In this document: in pieces, positions 1 to 7,945 of the stretch
How the letters are laid out: each line of letters begins with the position of its first letter
How positions within the stretch are numbered: position 1 is the first letter of the stretch
NCBI GenBank assembly: GCA_944384205.1
Contig: CALWSL010000001.1
Span: 310,001-374,000 of the forward strand
Length of the DNA stretch: 64,000 nt
Source of the DNA: an uncultured Acetatifactor sp.
GTDB lineage: Bacteria > Bacillota > Clostridia > Lachnospirales > Lachnospiraceae
Reading direction: 5' to 3'
Made by a program: the position numbers and the translations under genes
Notes under the pieces: generated by a model
Database searches by the model: none
Told to the model about the DNA's origin: nothing
Seen by the model: only the letters and a program-made list of their open reading frames with translations

Positions 1-34
1 CATTATAGCTAAATGTTAAAATCTTGTCAATGAA

Positions 35-63
35 TTGACAGTTAAATTTCTTCAAGGTAAAAT
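35..63 (+). promoter_or_regulatory. Sigma-A promoter of the ABC-F gene
   Basis: TTGACA (35-40), a 17-bp spacer, then TAAAAT (58-63). This predicts a start near base 70 and a leader of about 36 nt before the ATG at 106. A weak AAAGGA lies about 12 bases before that ATG. Confidence 0.75.
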
Positions 64-105
64 ATACGCGAATACACAGATAACAGAAAAAAGGATGCTA
101 TAAAA

Positions 106-2058
106 ATGATACTTTCCTGTCAAAATATCTCAAAGGCATTTGCAGAAAATCAGGTCCTGCAAGATGTCAGTTTTCATATTGAGGATTATGAAAAAGCTGC
201 GATTGTCGGCATCAACGGCGCCGGCAAAACCACACTCCTGCGCATTATCGTAGGAGAAATGCAGGCAGATACCGGACTTGTCACCCTTTCCAAAGATAAA
301 ACCCTGGGGTATCTTGCCCAAAACAGCGGCGTAAACACGAACAATACCATTTATGATGAACTTTTATCCGCCAAACAGGATCTGATTGATATTGAAAAAC
401 GGATGCGTGACTGTGAAGATGCAATGAAGCACGCAGACAGCGGGGAGCTGGAAGCGTTGATGAAACAGTACACCGCTCTTACCCACGCCTTTGAAATTGG
501 CGACGGCTACTCCTATAAAAGTGAAATCGTGGGCGTTTTGAAAGGTCTGGGTTTTTCGGAGGAAGATTTCTCCAAGGCGGCTGCCACCCTCTCCGGCGGT
601 CAGAAAACCCGTGTGGCACTGGGTAAGCTTCTTTTACAGAAGCCGGATTTGATTATTCTGGATGAGCCTACCAACCATCTGGATATGAATTCTATCACCT
701 GGCTGGAAACCTATCTGCTCAATTACAAAGGCGCCGTGATTATTGTTTCCCATGACCGCTATTTTCTGGATCGTATTGCTACCAAGGTCATCGAGATCGA
801 CCAGACCAAGGCTACTACCTTCCAGGGAAATTACTCTGCTTATGCCGTCAAAAAAGAACAACTGCGCGTGGCAGCATGGAACGCCTATCTGAACCAGCAG
901 CGGGAAATCAAACATCAGGAGGAGGTTATCGAGAAGCTGAAGTCCTTCAACCGGGAGAAATCCATTAAGCGCGCTGAAAGCCGTGAAAAAATGCTGAATA
1001 AAATAGAAGTTCTGGACAAACCCACCGAAGCACGTACCGATATGAAGCTCACTCTTACACCACGCCGGCAAAGCGGCAATGATGTTCTGACGGTGGAAGG
1101 ACTTTCCAAGTCCTTTGGCGCACAAAAGCTGTTTTCCGATGTAAACTTTGAGATAAAGCGCGGCGAGCACGTGGCGATTATCGGCGATAACGGTACCGGC
1201 AAAACCACGCTGTTAAAAATATTGAATGAGCTGATTCCTGCCGACAGCGGAAGCTTCCGGCTTGGGACGAATGTGGAAATCGGTTATTACGATCAGGGGC
1301 ATCACGTACTGCATTCGGAGAAAACCCTGTTTGACGAAATTTCCGACGATTATCCCTACCTTACCAATACGGAAATCCGCAACGTACTCGCCGCCTTTCT
1401 TTTTACCGGAGATGATGTATTGAAACGAATCAGCGATTTAAGCGGCGGCGAGCGCGGACGGGTCTCCCTTGCCAAGCTGATGCTGTCGAATGCTAACTTT
1501 CTGATTCTGGATGAACCTACCAACCATCTGGATATTATGTCAAAGGAAATTTTAGAAGACGCCATCAATGGCTATGAAGGCACCGTACTCTACGTTTCCC
1601 ATGACCGATATTTTATTAACAGGACAGCGCACCGTATTCTCGACCTGACGGCGCACAGCTTTGTAAACTATATCGGAAATTATGACTATTATCTGGAAAA
1701 ACACGATACTGTCATGGCTGCTGTCGCTCAGACAACAAACACTTCTGCAATCGGAAATAATGCCTCCGGCATCGTCTGCCAGCAAACGGTCACTAAGAAT
1801 GTTGAATCCGAGAATAAGGCAGACTGGAAAGCCAAAAAGGAAGAACAGGCAAGACTTCGCAAGAAGGAAAATGATTTAAAGAAATGTGAGGAAAAAATTG
1901 CTTCTATTGAAGAGCGTCTGTCAGAAATTGACGCCGAGATGTCCAACCCGGAAATCGGCACCCAGGTACTCAAATTGCAGGATTTGTCCAGGGAACAAAT
2001 CAGTCTGAATGAACAGTTGGAAAAGCTCTATGAAGAATGGGAAAAATTAGCGGAGTAG
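106..2058 (+). CDS. ABC-F family ATP-binding protein (YdiF/Uup-like)
   Basis: This is a 650-residue soluble protein with two ABC domains and no membrane segment, the ABC-F layout. The first Walker A (GINGAGKTT) is near residue 35, with LSGGQ near 164 followed by the LDEPTNHLD box. The second Walker A (GDNGTGKTT) is near 359, with LSGGE near 445 and again LDEPTNHLD. A charged interdomain linker and a C-terminal Lys/Glu-rich coiled coil (about residues 565-650) are visible. ABC-F proteins act on the ribosome as translation factors or antibiotic-protection factors. The C-terminal coiled coil and the absence of resistance-gene context favour a housekeeping YdiF/Uup-like role; that is inference. 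It is monocistronic with its own promoter. Confidence 0.9.
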   Translation: MILSCQNISKAFAENQVLQDVSFHIEDYEKAAIVGINGAGKTTLLRIIVGEMQADTGLVTLSKDKTLGYLAQNSGVNTNNTIYDELLSAKQDLIDIEKRMRDCEDAMKHADSGELEALMKQYTALTHAFEIGDGYSYKSEIVGVLKGLGFSEEDFSKAAATLSGGQKTRVALGKLLLQKPDLIILDEPTNHLDMNSITWLETYLLNYKGAVIIVSHDRYFLDRIATKVIEIDQTKATTFQGNYSAYAVKKEQLRVAAWNAYLNQQREIKHQEEVIEKLKSFNREKSIKRAESREKMLNKIEVLDKPTEARTDMKLTLTPRRQSGNDVLTVEGLSKSFGAQKLFSDVNFEIKRGEHVAIIGDNGTGKTTLLKILNELIPADSGSFRLGTNVEIGYYDQGHHVLHSEKTLFDEISDDYPYLTNTEIRNVLAAFLFTGDDVLKRISDLSGGERGRVSLAKLMLSNANFLILDEPTNHLDIMSKEILEDAINGYEGTVLYVSHDRYFINRTAHRILDLTAHSFVNYIGNYDYYLEKHDTVMAAVAQTTNTSAIGNNASGIVCQQTVTKNVESENKADWKAKKEEQARLRKKENDLKKCEEKIASIEERLSEIDAEMSNPEIGTQVLKLQDLSREQISLNEQLEKLYEEWEKLAE

Positions 2059-2106
2059 CCTTATGCTGCTCCGCTATTTCATGCGACTGCTGACGCATGT
2101 CCTTTC

Positions 2107-3315
2107 CTACCATTCTTTTTTCAGCAGAAAATCCGCCACATGTATTGTCTTAATACCCTGATAATTGCCTTCGGCAAACTCATCCGTTCTTAAGACATAT
2201 TTGGGATAATTATCTGCAATTTCCAACAAACGATTATATTCCCTCTTCATTGTTTCCTCTGACCTGATTTCCTGTGTTACCTGCACATACAGCTTTTCAT
2301 TCTGCTTTATTGCCACGAAATCGATTTCACCGTCATTATTTTTTCCAATATAAACAGAATATCCCCTTCTTAAAAGTTCAAGATATACTACATTTTCAAG
2401 CATTGCTGATACAGAATTCGGGTCATATCCCAAAACACTATATCTCAGAGATGTATCTGCAAGATAAAATTTTTCCTGTGTTTTTAAGATTTCCTTTCCC
2501 TGCATATCGTATCGGGAGCATCTGTGTAAAATATAGGCATTTTCCAGCTTTTCTAAATAGCTATATATCGTTTCGATATCTATTGTACGTTTTTCCGCCT
2601 TAAGATAATCAGAAATTGTTTTTGCCGAAAAGGTTCTTCCAACATTATGAAACACAAATCGCACGATTCTCTCCAATTGATCCACTCGCCTGATTTGATT
2701 ACGCCTTACAATATCGGAGTAAATGGTAGAATTGTAAATATCTCTTACAATCGTATATACTTCATCAGAAGTATACTCCTGTAAATGTATCGCCGGAAAG
2801 CCTCCCAGCTTTATATAAGTAACCAGCTCTTTGTGGACATCCGTTATTTCACGATATCTTTTTGCAAAATTCAAATATTCCGCAAAAGAAAGTGTAAAAA
2901 TACGAAACGAAATATATCTTCCTGTCAGATATGTGGAAATTTCAGAAGACATCATTCGGGAATTAGAACCTGTTATATAGATATCAACATCATAATCTGA
3001 AGCCAGAGAATTTACGACCTTCTCCCAGCCTTCCACTTCCTGCACTTCATCTAAAAAAAGATAGGTCTTTCCTGAAACTGATAATTTATCCTTTAATTCG
3101 TGAAACATTTCTTTTGCGTTCATTCCCTCATATTCCAACGAATCAAAGCGATAATTTAAGATACGTTCAGATGCCACTCCGCTTTCTTCTATTTTCTGCA
3201 TGAGCATCTTTAGTATTGTTGACTTTCCGCTTCTTCGCACTCCGGTCAGTACCTTTATAAAAGGCGTATCCCGATAGCTATAAATTTTATCAATATAATC
3301 AGGTCTTTCAATCAT
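2107..3315 (-). CDS. AAA-type ATPase with DUF4143-like C-terminus
   Basis: This 402-residue protein has a Walker A (GVRRSGKS, residues 25-32) and a Walker B (YLFLDEVQEV, about 84-93). The C-terminal half resembles the nuclease-fold DUF4143 module, with EIDFVAIK near the end. Such proteins are common, often multicopy, and their role is not established. A good GGGAGG ribosome-binding site precedes the ATG. It has its own sigma-A promoter and faces away from the neighbouring metabolic operon. No partner gene is adjacent, so no toxin-antitoxin or defence role can be argued from context. Confidence 0.85.
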   Translation of the reverse strand: MIERPDYIDKIYSYRDTPFIKVLTGVRRSGKSTILKMLMQKIEESGVASERILNYRFDSLEYEGMNAKEMFHELKDKLSVSGKTYLFLDEVQEVEGWEKVVNSLASDYDVDIYITGSNSRMMSSEISTYLTGRYISFRIFTLSFAEYLNFAKRYREITDVHKELVTYIKLGGFPAIHLQEYTSDEVYTIVRDIYNSTIYSDIVRRNQIRRVDQLERIVRFVFHNVGRTFSAKTISDYLKAEKRTIDIETIYSYLEKLENAYILHRCSRYDMQGKEILKTQEKFYLADTSLRYSVLGYDPNSVSAMLENVVYLELLRRGYSVYIGKNNDGEIDFVAIKQNEKLYVQVTQEIRSEETMKREYNRLLEIADNYPKYVLRTDEFAEGNYQGIKTIHVADFLLKKEW

Positions 3316-3344
3316 ACTGCCCGCCTCCCTCTGTAGACAGTATG

Positions 3345-3373
3345 ATTATACCTCTTTTATCTTTTTTTATCAA
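3345..3373 (-). promoter_or_regulatory. Sigma-A promoter of the AAA/DUF4143 gene
   Basis: Read on the minus strand: TTGATA (3368-3373), a 17-bp spacer, and a perfect TATAAT (3345-3350), about 30 bases before the start codon. Confidence 0.75.
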
Positions 3374-3441
3374 TAATGTTTTTACGGTTATAACCGAAAA
3401 GTTTTTAAAATTTATTATTTTATTCGATTATATCTCAAAAA

Positions 3442-4650
3442 TTACATCAGACTGTCCAAAGTCTCTCTGATTGCCTTGATGAAATCCAGGCTGTTTAAAA
3501 TCACAGGATTCTCACAGGTAGAAATCATGGACAGGCTCTTGGTCATCTTGCCGTCCTCGATGGTCTTGATACATGCCTGCTCAAGCTTATCTGCGAACTC
3601 ACACAGCTCTTTAATGCCATCCAGCTCGCCGCGCTTTCTGAGCGCACCGGTCCATGCAAAAATAGTTGCGATGGAGTTGGTAGAGGTCTCCTCTCCCTTC
3701 AAGTGCTTGTAATAGTGGCGCTGCACTGTACCATGTGCCGCCTCATACTCATAGACGCCGCTGGGGGATACCAGCACGGAGGTCATCATGGACAAATCAC
3801 CGTATGCAGTAGCTACCATATCGGACATTACATCACCGTCATAGTTCTTACATGCCCAGATGAAGCCGCCCTCCGAACGAATGACTCTTGCTACCGCATC
3901 ATCGATTAAGGTGTAGAAATACTCAATGCCAAGCTCCTCAAATTTTGCTTTATACTCGTTATCATAAATTTCCTGGAAAATATCCTTGAAGGTGTGGTCA
4001 TACTTCTTGGAAATGGTATCCTTGGTAGCAAACCACAAATCCTGCTTCGTATCAATCGCATAATTAAAACATGCTCTTGCAAAGCTGGAAATGGATTCCT
4101 CCGTGTTGTGAATACCCTGAATAATTCCGGCGCCTGTAAAATTATGTATCAGCTCTCTCACCTCAGTGCCGTCCTCTGCGGTGTATACCAGCTCCGCTTT
4201 TCCCGCACCGGGTACTTTAATCTCGGTATTCTTGTAAACATCACCGTAAGCGTGACGCGCAATCGTAATAGGCTTGGTCCAGTTCTTTACATAGGGAACG
4301 ATACCCTTTACGAGAATCGGCGCACGAAAAACAGTTCCGTCCAGAATCGCACGGATAGTTCCGTTAGGACTTTTCCACATCTCCTTTAAATTGTACTCTG
4401 TCATTCTCGCGGCATTGGGGGTAATGGTTGCACACTTTACGGCAACCCCGTATTTTAAAGTAGCGTTTGCGGAGTCAACTGTAACCTGATCATTTGTTTC
4501 ATTTCGATGCTCCAGACCCAAATCATAATACTCCGTTTTTAAATCAATGTACGGAAGCAGCAGTTCATCCTTAATCATCTGCCAGAGAATTCTGGTCATC
4601 TCGTCTCCATCCATCTCAACCAAGGGGGTTGTCATTTTAATTTTGTCCAT
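3442..4650 (-). CDS. icd: NADP-dependent isocitrate dehydrogenase
   Basis: It oxidatively decarboxylates isocitrate to 2-oxoglutarate with NADP, supplying the glutamate precursor. The 402-residue length and the sequence ([13 protein letters not shown] at the N-terminus, [17 protein letters not shown] substrate loop, [11 protein letters not shown]) fit the homodimeric, eukaryote-like NADP-IDH subfamily. It is the last gene of the unit citrate synthase-gntR-icd, 23 bases after gntR. AGGAGG lies 11 bases before the ATG. No aconitase gene lies between, so citrate-to-isocitrate conversion must be encoded elsewhere. Confidence 0.95.
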   Translation of the reverse strand: MDKIKMTTPLVEMDGDEMTRILWQMIKDELLLPYIDLKTEYYDLGLEHRNETNDQVTVDSANATLKYGVAVKCATITPNAARMTEYNLKEMWKSPNGTIRAILDGTVFRAPILVKGIVPYVKNWTKPITIARHAYGDVYKNTEIKVPGAGKAELVYTAEDGTEVRELIHNFTGAGIIQGIHNTEESISSFARACFNYAIDTKQDLWFATKDTISKKYDHTFKDIFQEIYDNEYKAKFEELGIEYFYTLIDDAVARVIRSEGGFIWACKNYDGDVMSDMVATAYGDLSMMTSVLVSPSGVYEYEAAHGTVQRHYYKHLKGEETSTNSIATIFAWTGALRKRGELDGIKELCEFADKLEQACIKTIEDGKMTKSLSMISTCENPVILNSLDFIKAIRETLDSLM

Positions 4651-4673
4651 TTTTTCTGTTCCTCCTGCAATTT

Positions 4674-5378
4674 CTATTTTGTCTCTTCCGGCTGCTTCTC
4701 ATATGCTTCATGCAGCCCTTTTTTCACCATATTCTCATAGGCATTTATCATATGCCTGTTCGCAAGCTGTTCTGCAAGGGCGGCGTCCCCCGCCTTGATT
4801 GCCTCCATTATCTGCTCGTGCTCCTGATTGGACTGCGGTCCCCGGTTGGCGCTGGAAAGCGTCTTCCTGCGGACACGCAAAACATACTGATGAAAATCCT
4901 TCAACTGATGCTCCAGAATCTTACTGTCGCATGCCTCGTAAAGAATATCGTGAAAACGGTTGTCCAGTTCGGCAAGCTGCTCCAAATGCCCCTTTTCCGC
5001 ATGAAATTTTGCGAGATAAACATTCTCCTCCATCTCCTCCATCTGTTCCTTGGTAATATGCTCCGTTGCCCAGCGGGCGCAAAGCCCCTCCAACAGGGAA
5101 CGTATCATATAGATATCCTTTACATCCTTCTCGGTAATACCTGTCACATAAGCGCCTTTATTGGGAATAATCTGAATCAGCCCTTCCAGCTCAAGCTGTC
5201 GGAACGCCTCTCTTACCGGCGTCCTGCTGACCCCCATCTCCTCGCCGATGGCAACCTCTTTCAGTTCTTCATGTTCCCGGTATTTTCCGCTTAAGATATC
5301 CTCTCTAAGCTTATGAAACACACGTCCGCGCAGGGAGTACTTATCCGTCACCTCCTGCTTTACATCATAATTGCCCAA
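4674..5378 (-). CDS. GntR-family transcriptional regulator (FadR/FCD subfamily)
   Basis: This 234-residue regulator has an N-terminal winged helix (recognition region [20 protein letters not shown]) and an all-helical C-terminal FCD ligand domain with the motif DNRFHDIL, whose His/Asp residues often bind metal. FCD regulators commonly sense small carboxylates. The start is TTG at 5378, supported by AGGAG five bases upstream. It sits between citrate synthase and icd in the same unit, so it probably controls its own operon through the 34-bp dyad at 6899-6932. A carboxylate effector such as citrate or 2-oxoglutarate is a guess from context. Confidence 0.88.
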   Translation of the reverse strand: MGNYDVKQEVTDKYSLRGRVFHKLREDILSGKYREHEELKEVAIGEEMGVSRTPVREAFRQLELEGLIQIIPNKGAYVTGITEKDVKDIYMIRSLLEGLCARWATEHITKEQMEEMEENVYLAKFHAEKGHLEQLAELDNRFHDILYEACDSKILEHQLKDFHQYVLRVRRKTLSSANRGPQSNQEHEQIMEAIKAGDAALAEQLANRHMINAYENMVKKGLHEAYEKQPEETK

Positions 5379-5432
5379 TTCTTCTCCTATCCGCCTCCTG
5401 CGGCTTTCTAATTCATACTAATTCCAAAAATC

Positions 5433-6842
5433 TTAACCAAGCGTAATATTCTTCTCAAGACATACCCTGTTTAAGCATGCCACGATTTCTTCGTCGGTAA
5501 GAACCGTCACGCGTCCTCCTGCATACTCATCATCGACCCACTTTTTAATTTCGCGCACCAGCTCAGAGGTTTTGTCCACCTGCTTATCCCCCTTTAACTT
5601 ATAATAAGTATTAATCCAGTGCGCAATACCAGCCAGACCGGAGGTATTGGAAATTGCACAAAGTACCGGGCGATTCAGAAATTTCTCCGTATCAAAAATA
5701 TTATAAATCTCTTCATTCTTTAAAAGTCCGTCCGCATGAATTCCCGCTCTGGTCACATTAAAATTCTTACCGACAAACGGTGTCCGGGGAGGAATCTGAT
5801 AACCGATTTCCTTCTCGTAATACTCTGCAAGCTCAGTGATAACCCTGGTATCCATACCATTCAAATCGCCCTTAAGCTGTGCATACTCAAATACCATTGC
5901 CTCAAGCGGTGTATTACCCGTCCTCTCGCCAATACCGAACAGGGACGTATTCACTCCGGAACAGCCATACAGCCATGCAGTCGTGGAATTTGACACAGCC
6001 TTGTAAAAGTCATTATGTCCATGCCATTCGATTAACTCATGGGGTACGCCTGCATGGGTATGAATCGCATAAATGATTCCCTGTACACTTCTGGGAATTA
6101 CCGCGCCGGAGTAATTGACACCGTATCCCATGGTATCACATGCTCTGACCTTAATCGGAATCTGATATTCCTTCATTAATTTCATCAATTCCAGACAGAA
6201 CGGCACAACATAGCCATAGATATCCGCTCTGGTAATATCCTCCAGATGACATCTGGGACTGATGCCCTCCTCCAGACAATCCCTGACAACACTCAGATAA
6301 TGATCCATGGCCTGACGTCTTGTCATTTTCAGTTTCAGAAAAATATGATAATCGGAACAGCTTACCAGAATACCCGTCTCCTTCATACCGATTTCCTTTA
6401 CCAGCTTAAAATCCTCTTTGCTCGCACGAATCCAACTGGTTACCTCCGGGAACTGATAACCGCGCTCCATACATTTGTACACGGCATCTCTGTCCTTTTT
6501 ACTATATAAGAAAAACTCGCTGGCACGAATCATACCGTTGGGACCGCCCAACTGATGCAAATAATCGTATATCTTTACAATCTGCTCTGTGGTATAGGGG
6601 GCACGGGACTGCTGTCCATCACGGAACGTAGTATCTGTAATCCAAATCTCCTTCGGCATATTGTGAGGCACAATTCTGTCGTTAAACGGAATCTTCGGAA
6701 TCTCCGAATAAGGAAACATATTGCGGAACACATTGGGCTTCTCCACATCATCCAATATGTACATATGCTCCTCTATTTCCAGTAAGTTGTTTTGTTGATT
6801 CATCGTGACAGGGCGATTTTGAAATGTATCATTCTCTCTCAT
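5433..6842 (-). CDS. Re-type citrate synthase (HMGL/homocitrate synthase-like)
   Basis: This DRE-TIM barrel condensing enzyme has TDTTFRDGQQSR near the N-terminus and the metal-binding HGHNDFYK motif. About 470 residues, a long N-terminal extension and linkage to icd match the Re-citrate synthase of Clostridium kluyveri rather than isopropylmalate synthase. It would condense acetyl-CoA and oxaloacetate to citrate with Re stereochemistry. I chose ATG at 6842, which has AAAGG 11 bases upstream. A GTG at 6866 would add eight residues but has no visible ribosome-binding site. Homocitrate synthase is the main alternative, but the icd and gntR neighbours argue for citrate. Confidence 0.82.
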   Translation of the reverse strand: MRENDTFQNRPVTMNQQNNLLEIEEHMYILDDVEKPNVFRNMFPYSEIPKIPFNDRIVPHNMPKEIWITDTTFRDGQQSRAPYTTEQIVKIYDYLHQLGGPNGMIRASEFFLYSKKDRDAVYKCMERGYQFPEVTSWIRASKEDFKLVKEIGMKETGILVSCSDYHIFLKLKMTRRQAMDHYLSVVRDCLEEGISPRCHLEDITRADIYGYVVPFCLELMKLMKEYQIPIKVRACDTMGYGVNYSGAVIPRSVQGIIYAIHTHAGVPHELIEWHGHNDFYKAVSNSTTAWLYGCSGVNTSLFGIGERTGNTPLEAMVFEYAQLKGDLNGMDTRVITELAEYYEKEIGYQIPPRTPFVGKNFNVTRAGIHADGLLKNEEIYNIFDTEKFLNRPVLCAISNTSGLAGIAHWINTYYKLKGDKQVDKTSELVREIKKWVDDEYAGGRVTVLTDEEIVACLNRVCLEKNITLG

Positions 6843-6898
6843 ATTATACCATGCCTTTCTTCGCACTTAACTATCGTATTCTCTTATCTAAAATGCGT

Positions 6899-6932
6899 CG
6901 TCTCGTATAATTGTATACAATCATACGAGACG
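6899..6932. promoter_or_regulatory. 34-bp dyad, probable GntR/FCD operator
   Basis: A nearly perfect inverted repeat with one mismatched pair (6909/6922), centred on TTGTATACAA (6911-6920). FadR/FCD-type GntR proteins typically bind short palindromes with a TTGTATACAA-like core. The outer arms (CGTCTCGTAT and its complement) extend the symmetry well beyond that core. It fills the space between the -35 and -10 boxes and continues past the -10, so bound protein would block RNA polymerase. Confidence 0.75.
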
Positions 6933-6938
6933 TGTCAA
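6910..6938 (-). promoter_or_regulatory. Sigma-A promoter of the citrate synthase-gntR-icd operon
   Basis: Minus strand: TTGACA (6933-6938), a 17-bp spacer, TACAAT (6910-6915). The spacer and -10 lie within the dyad, the layout expected for repression. Confidence 0.8.
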
Positions 6939-6967
6939 CCTCTTTTTATAATTCCTTTCATTTTTGC

Positions 6968-7882
6968 TTATGATATCTCTAAAAGTCTCCTCACATTGAC
7001 CATTCCCCACCCCTGCAAATTCCATGCTTCTCCCAGGTCCGTAGCAGTCATGGTCAGCTTTTGCTTAAATTCCTCATTACTCATAAACGGAAATTTGGAG
7101 AAGGTCAGCGCCGCTGCACCCGAAACAATGGGCGTTGCCATAGAAGTGCCGCTCTTTTTTACATAAGCATGATTAACCGCACCATGATTTTTCCTGTAGA
7201 AAGCGTTACAGGACATAATATCTGTTCCCGGCGCCACCACATCGGGCTTTCGGATGGGCGACAGCGCTGTGCCTCTGCCCGAATAGGATGCACACCTTCC
7301 CGGACTGTCCATATAAAATCTCCCGTCATGACACCCGACAGTAATTACCTTATCACTGCCCCCAATAGAAGAAATAGAACCATTTTCCGGTCCCTTATTT
7401 CCTGCGGCGCATATCACGGTAATTCCGCTGTCCCAGATTTCTTCAATCCGGCTGCGCAATGCTCTTTCCTTCTCCGCTTCTTTTAAATCGCCAATTCCCA
7501 CGGAAATGTTTAAAATCCGGATTCGATATTGTTCTTTGTTGTCAAGAATCCATTTCAATGCCTCAAGCATATGCTCTGTACTTCCGTCCCCCTTTTCATC
7601 CAAAACCTTACCGACCACCAGATTTGCTCCCGGAGCAATCCCCCGGCATCGCCCGCCGGAAAGGGAACCGTCCCCACAGACAATCCCGCAGACATGGGTT
7701 CCGTGACCATTATCGTCATACATCAGACGCCTGTTGTTGACAAAATCCTTAAAACAGAGAATTTTTCCAAGCAAATCCGGATGTCTTACAAAACCGGTGT
7801 CCAATACCGCCACCGTAACTCCCTGCCCCGTTACTTCTTTTTCCTCAAAACGGGCTTCAATTTGTTCCAATACTCGCTGCAT
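6968..7882 (-). CDS. S8 (subtilisin-like) serine peptidase without signal peptide
   Basis: The complete catalytic triad is visible: Asp28 in AVLDTG, His60 in NGHGTHVCGI and Ser247 in SGTSMATP. At 304 residues, with no signal peptide and with the catalytic domain starting almost at residue 1, it resembles intracellular subtilisins (ISP type) rather than secreted ones. I saw no clear ISP-type inhibitory N-terminal extension. It is the last gene of the sortase/LRR cluster, 63 bases after the second LRR gene. The usual ribosome-binding position has only a weak, GC-rich sequence that falls in a hairpin. A role in processing or quality control of cytosolic proteins is inference. Confidence 0.85.
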   Translation of the reverse strand: MQRVLEQIEARFEEKEVTGQGVTVAVLDTGFVRHPDLLGKILCFKDFVNNRRLMYDDNGHGTHVCGIVCGDGSLSGGRCRGIAPGANLVVGKVLDEKGDGSTEHMLEALKWILDNKEQYRIRILNISVGIGDLKEAEKERALRSRIEEIWDSGITVICAAGNKGPENGSISSIGGSDKVITVGCHDGRFYMDSPGRCASYSGRGTALSPIRKPDVVAPGTDIMSCNAFYRKNHGAVNHAYVKKSGTSMATPIVSGAAALTFSKFPFMSNEEFKQKLTMTATDLGEAWNLQGWGMVNVRRLLEIS

Positions 7883-7890
7883 AAAACACT

Positions 7891-7932
7891 ACTGCCCCGG
7901 CATATACTTATTCCTATCTTATGCCGAGGCAG
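7891..7932. terminator. Hairpin between the LRR gene and the subtilase gene
   Basis: The stem ACTGCC-CGGCATA pairs with TATGCCG-GGCAGT. The T-run (six T) follows on the plus strand, where no gene needs it. On the minus strand the hairpin lies between the LRR stop codon and the subtilase ATG and takes in the GC-rich bases where a ribosome-binding site would be. It may attenuate subtilase expression or act as a weak terminator. Confidence 0.5.
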
Positions 7933-7945
7933 TTTTTTCGTTACG

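Noticed and set aside
106-2058. ABC-F gene as an antibiotic-resistance determinant
   Set aside because: The linker and C-terminal coiled coil look like the YdiF/Uup type and there is no mobile or resistance context.
2107-3315. AAA/DUF4143 gene as part of a defence system
   Set aside because: It has its own promoter, no partner gene, and lies among housekeeping genes; the family is common outside defence islands.
3386-3397. CGGTTATAACCG palindrome after icd as a terminator
   Set aside because: It has no loop and no T-run; it could be a chance palindrome or a protein site, with nothing to tell which.
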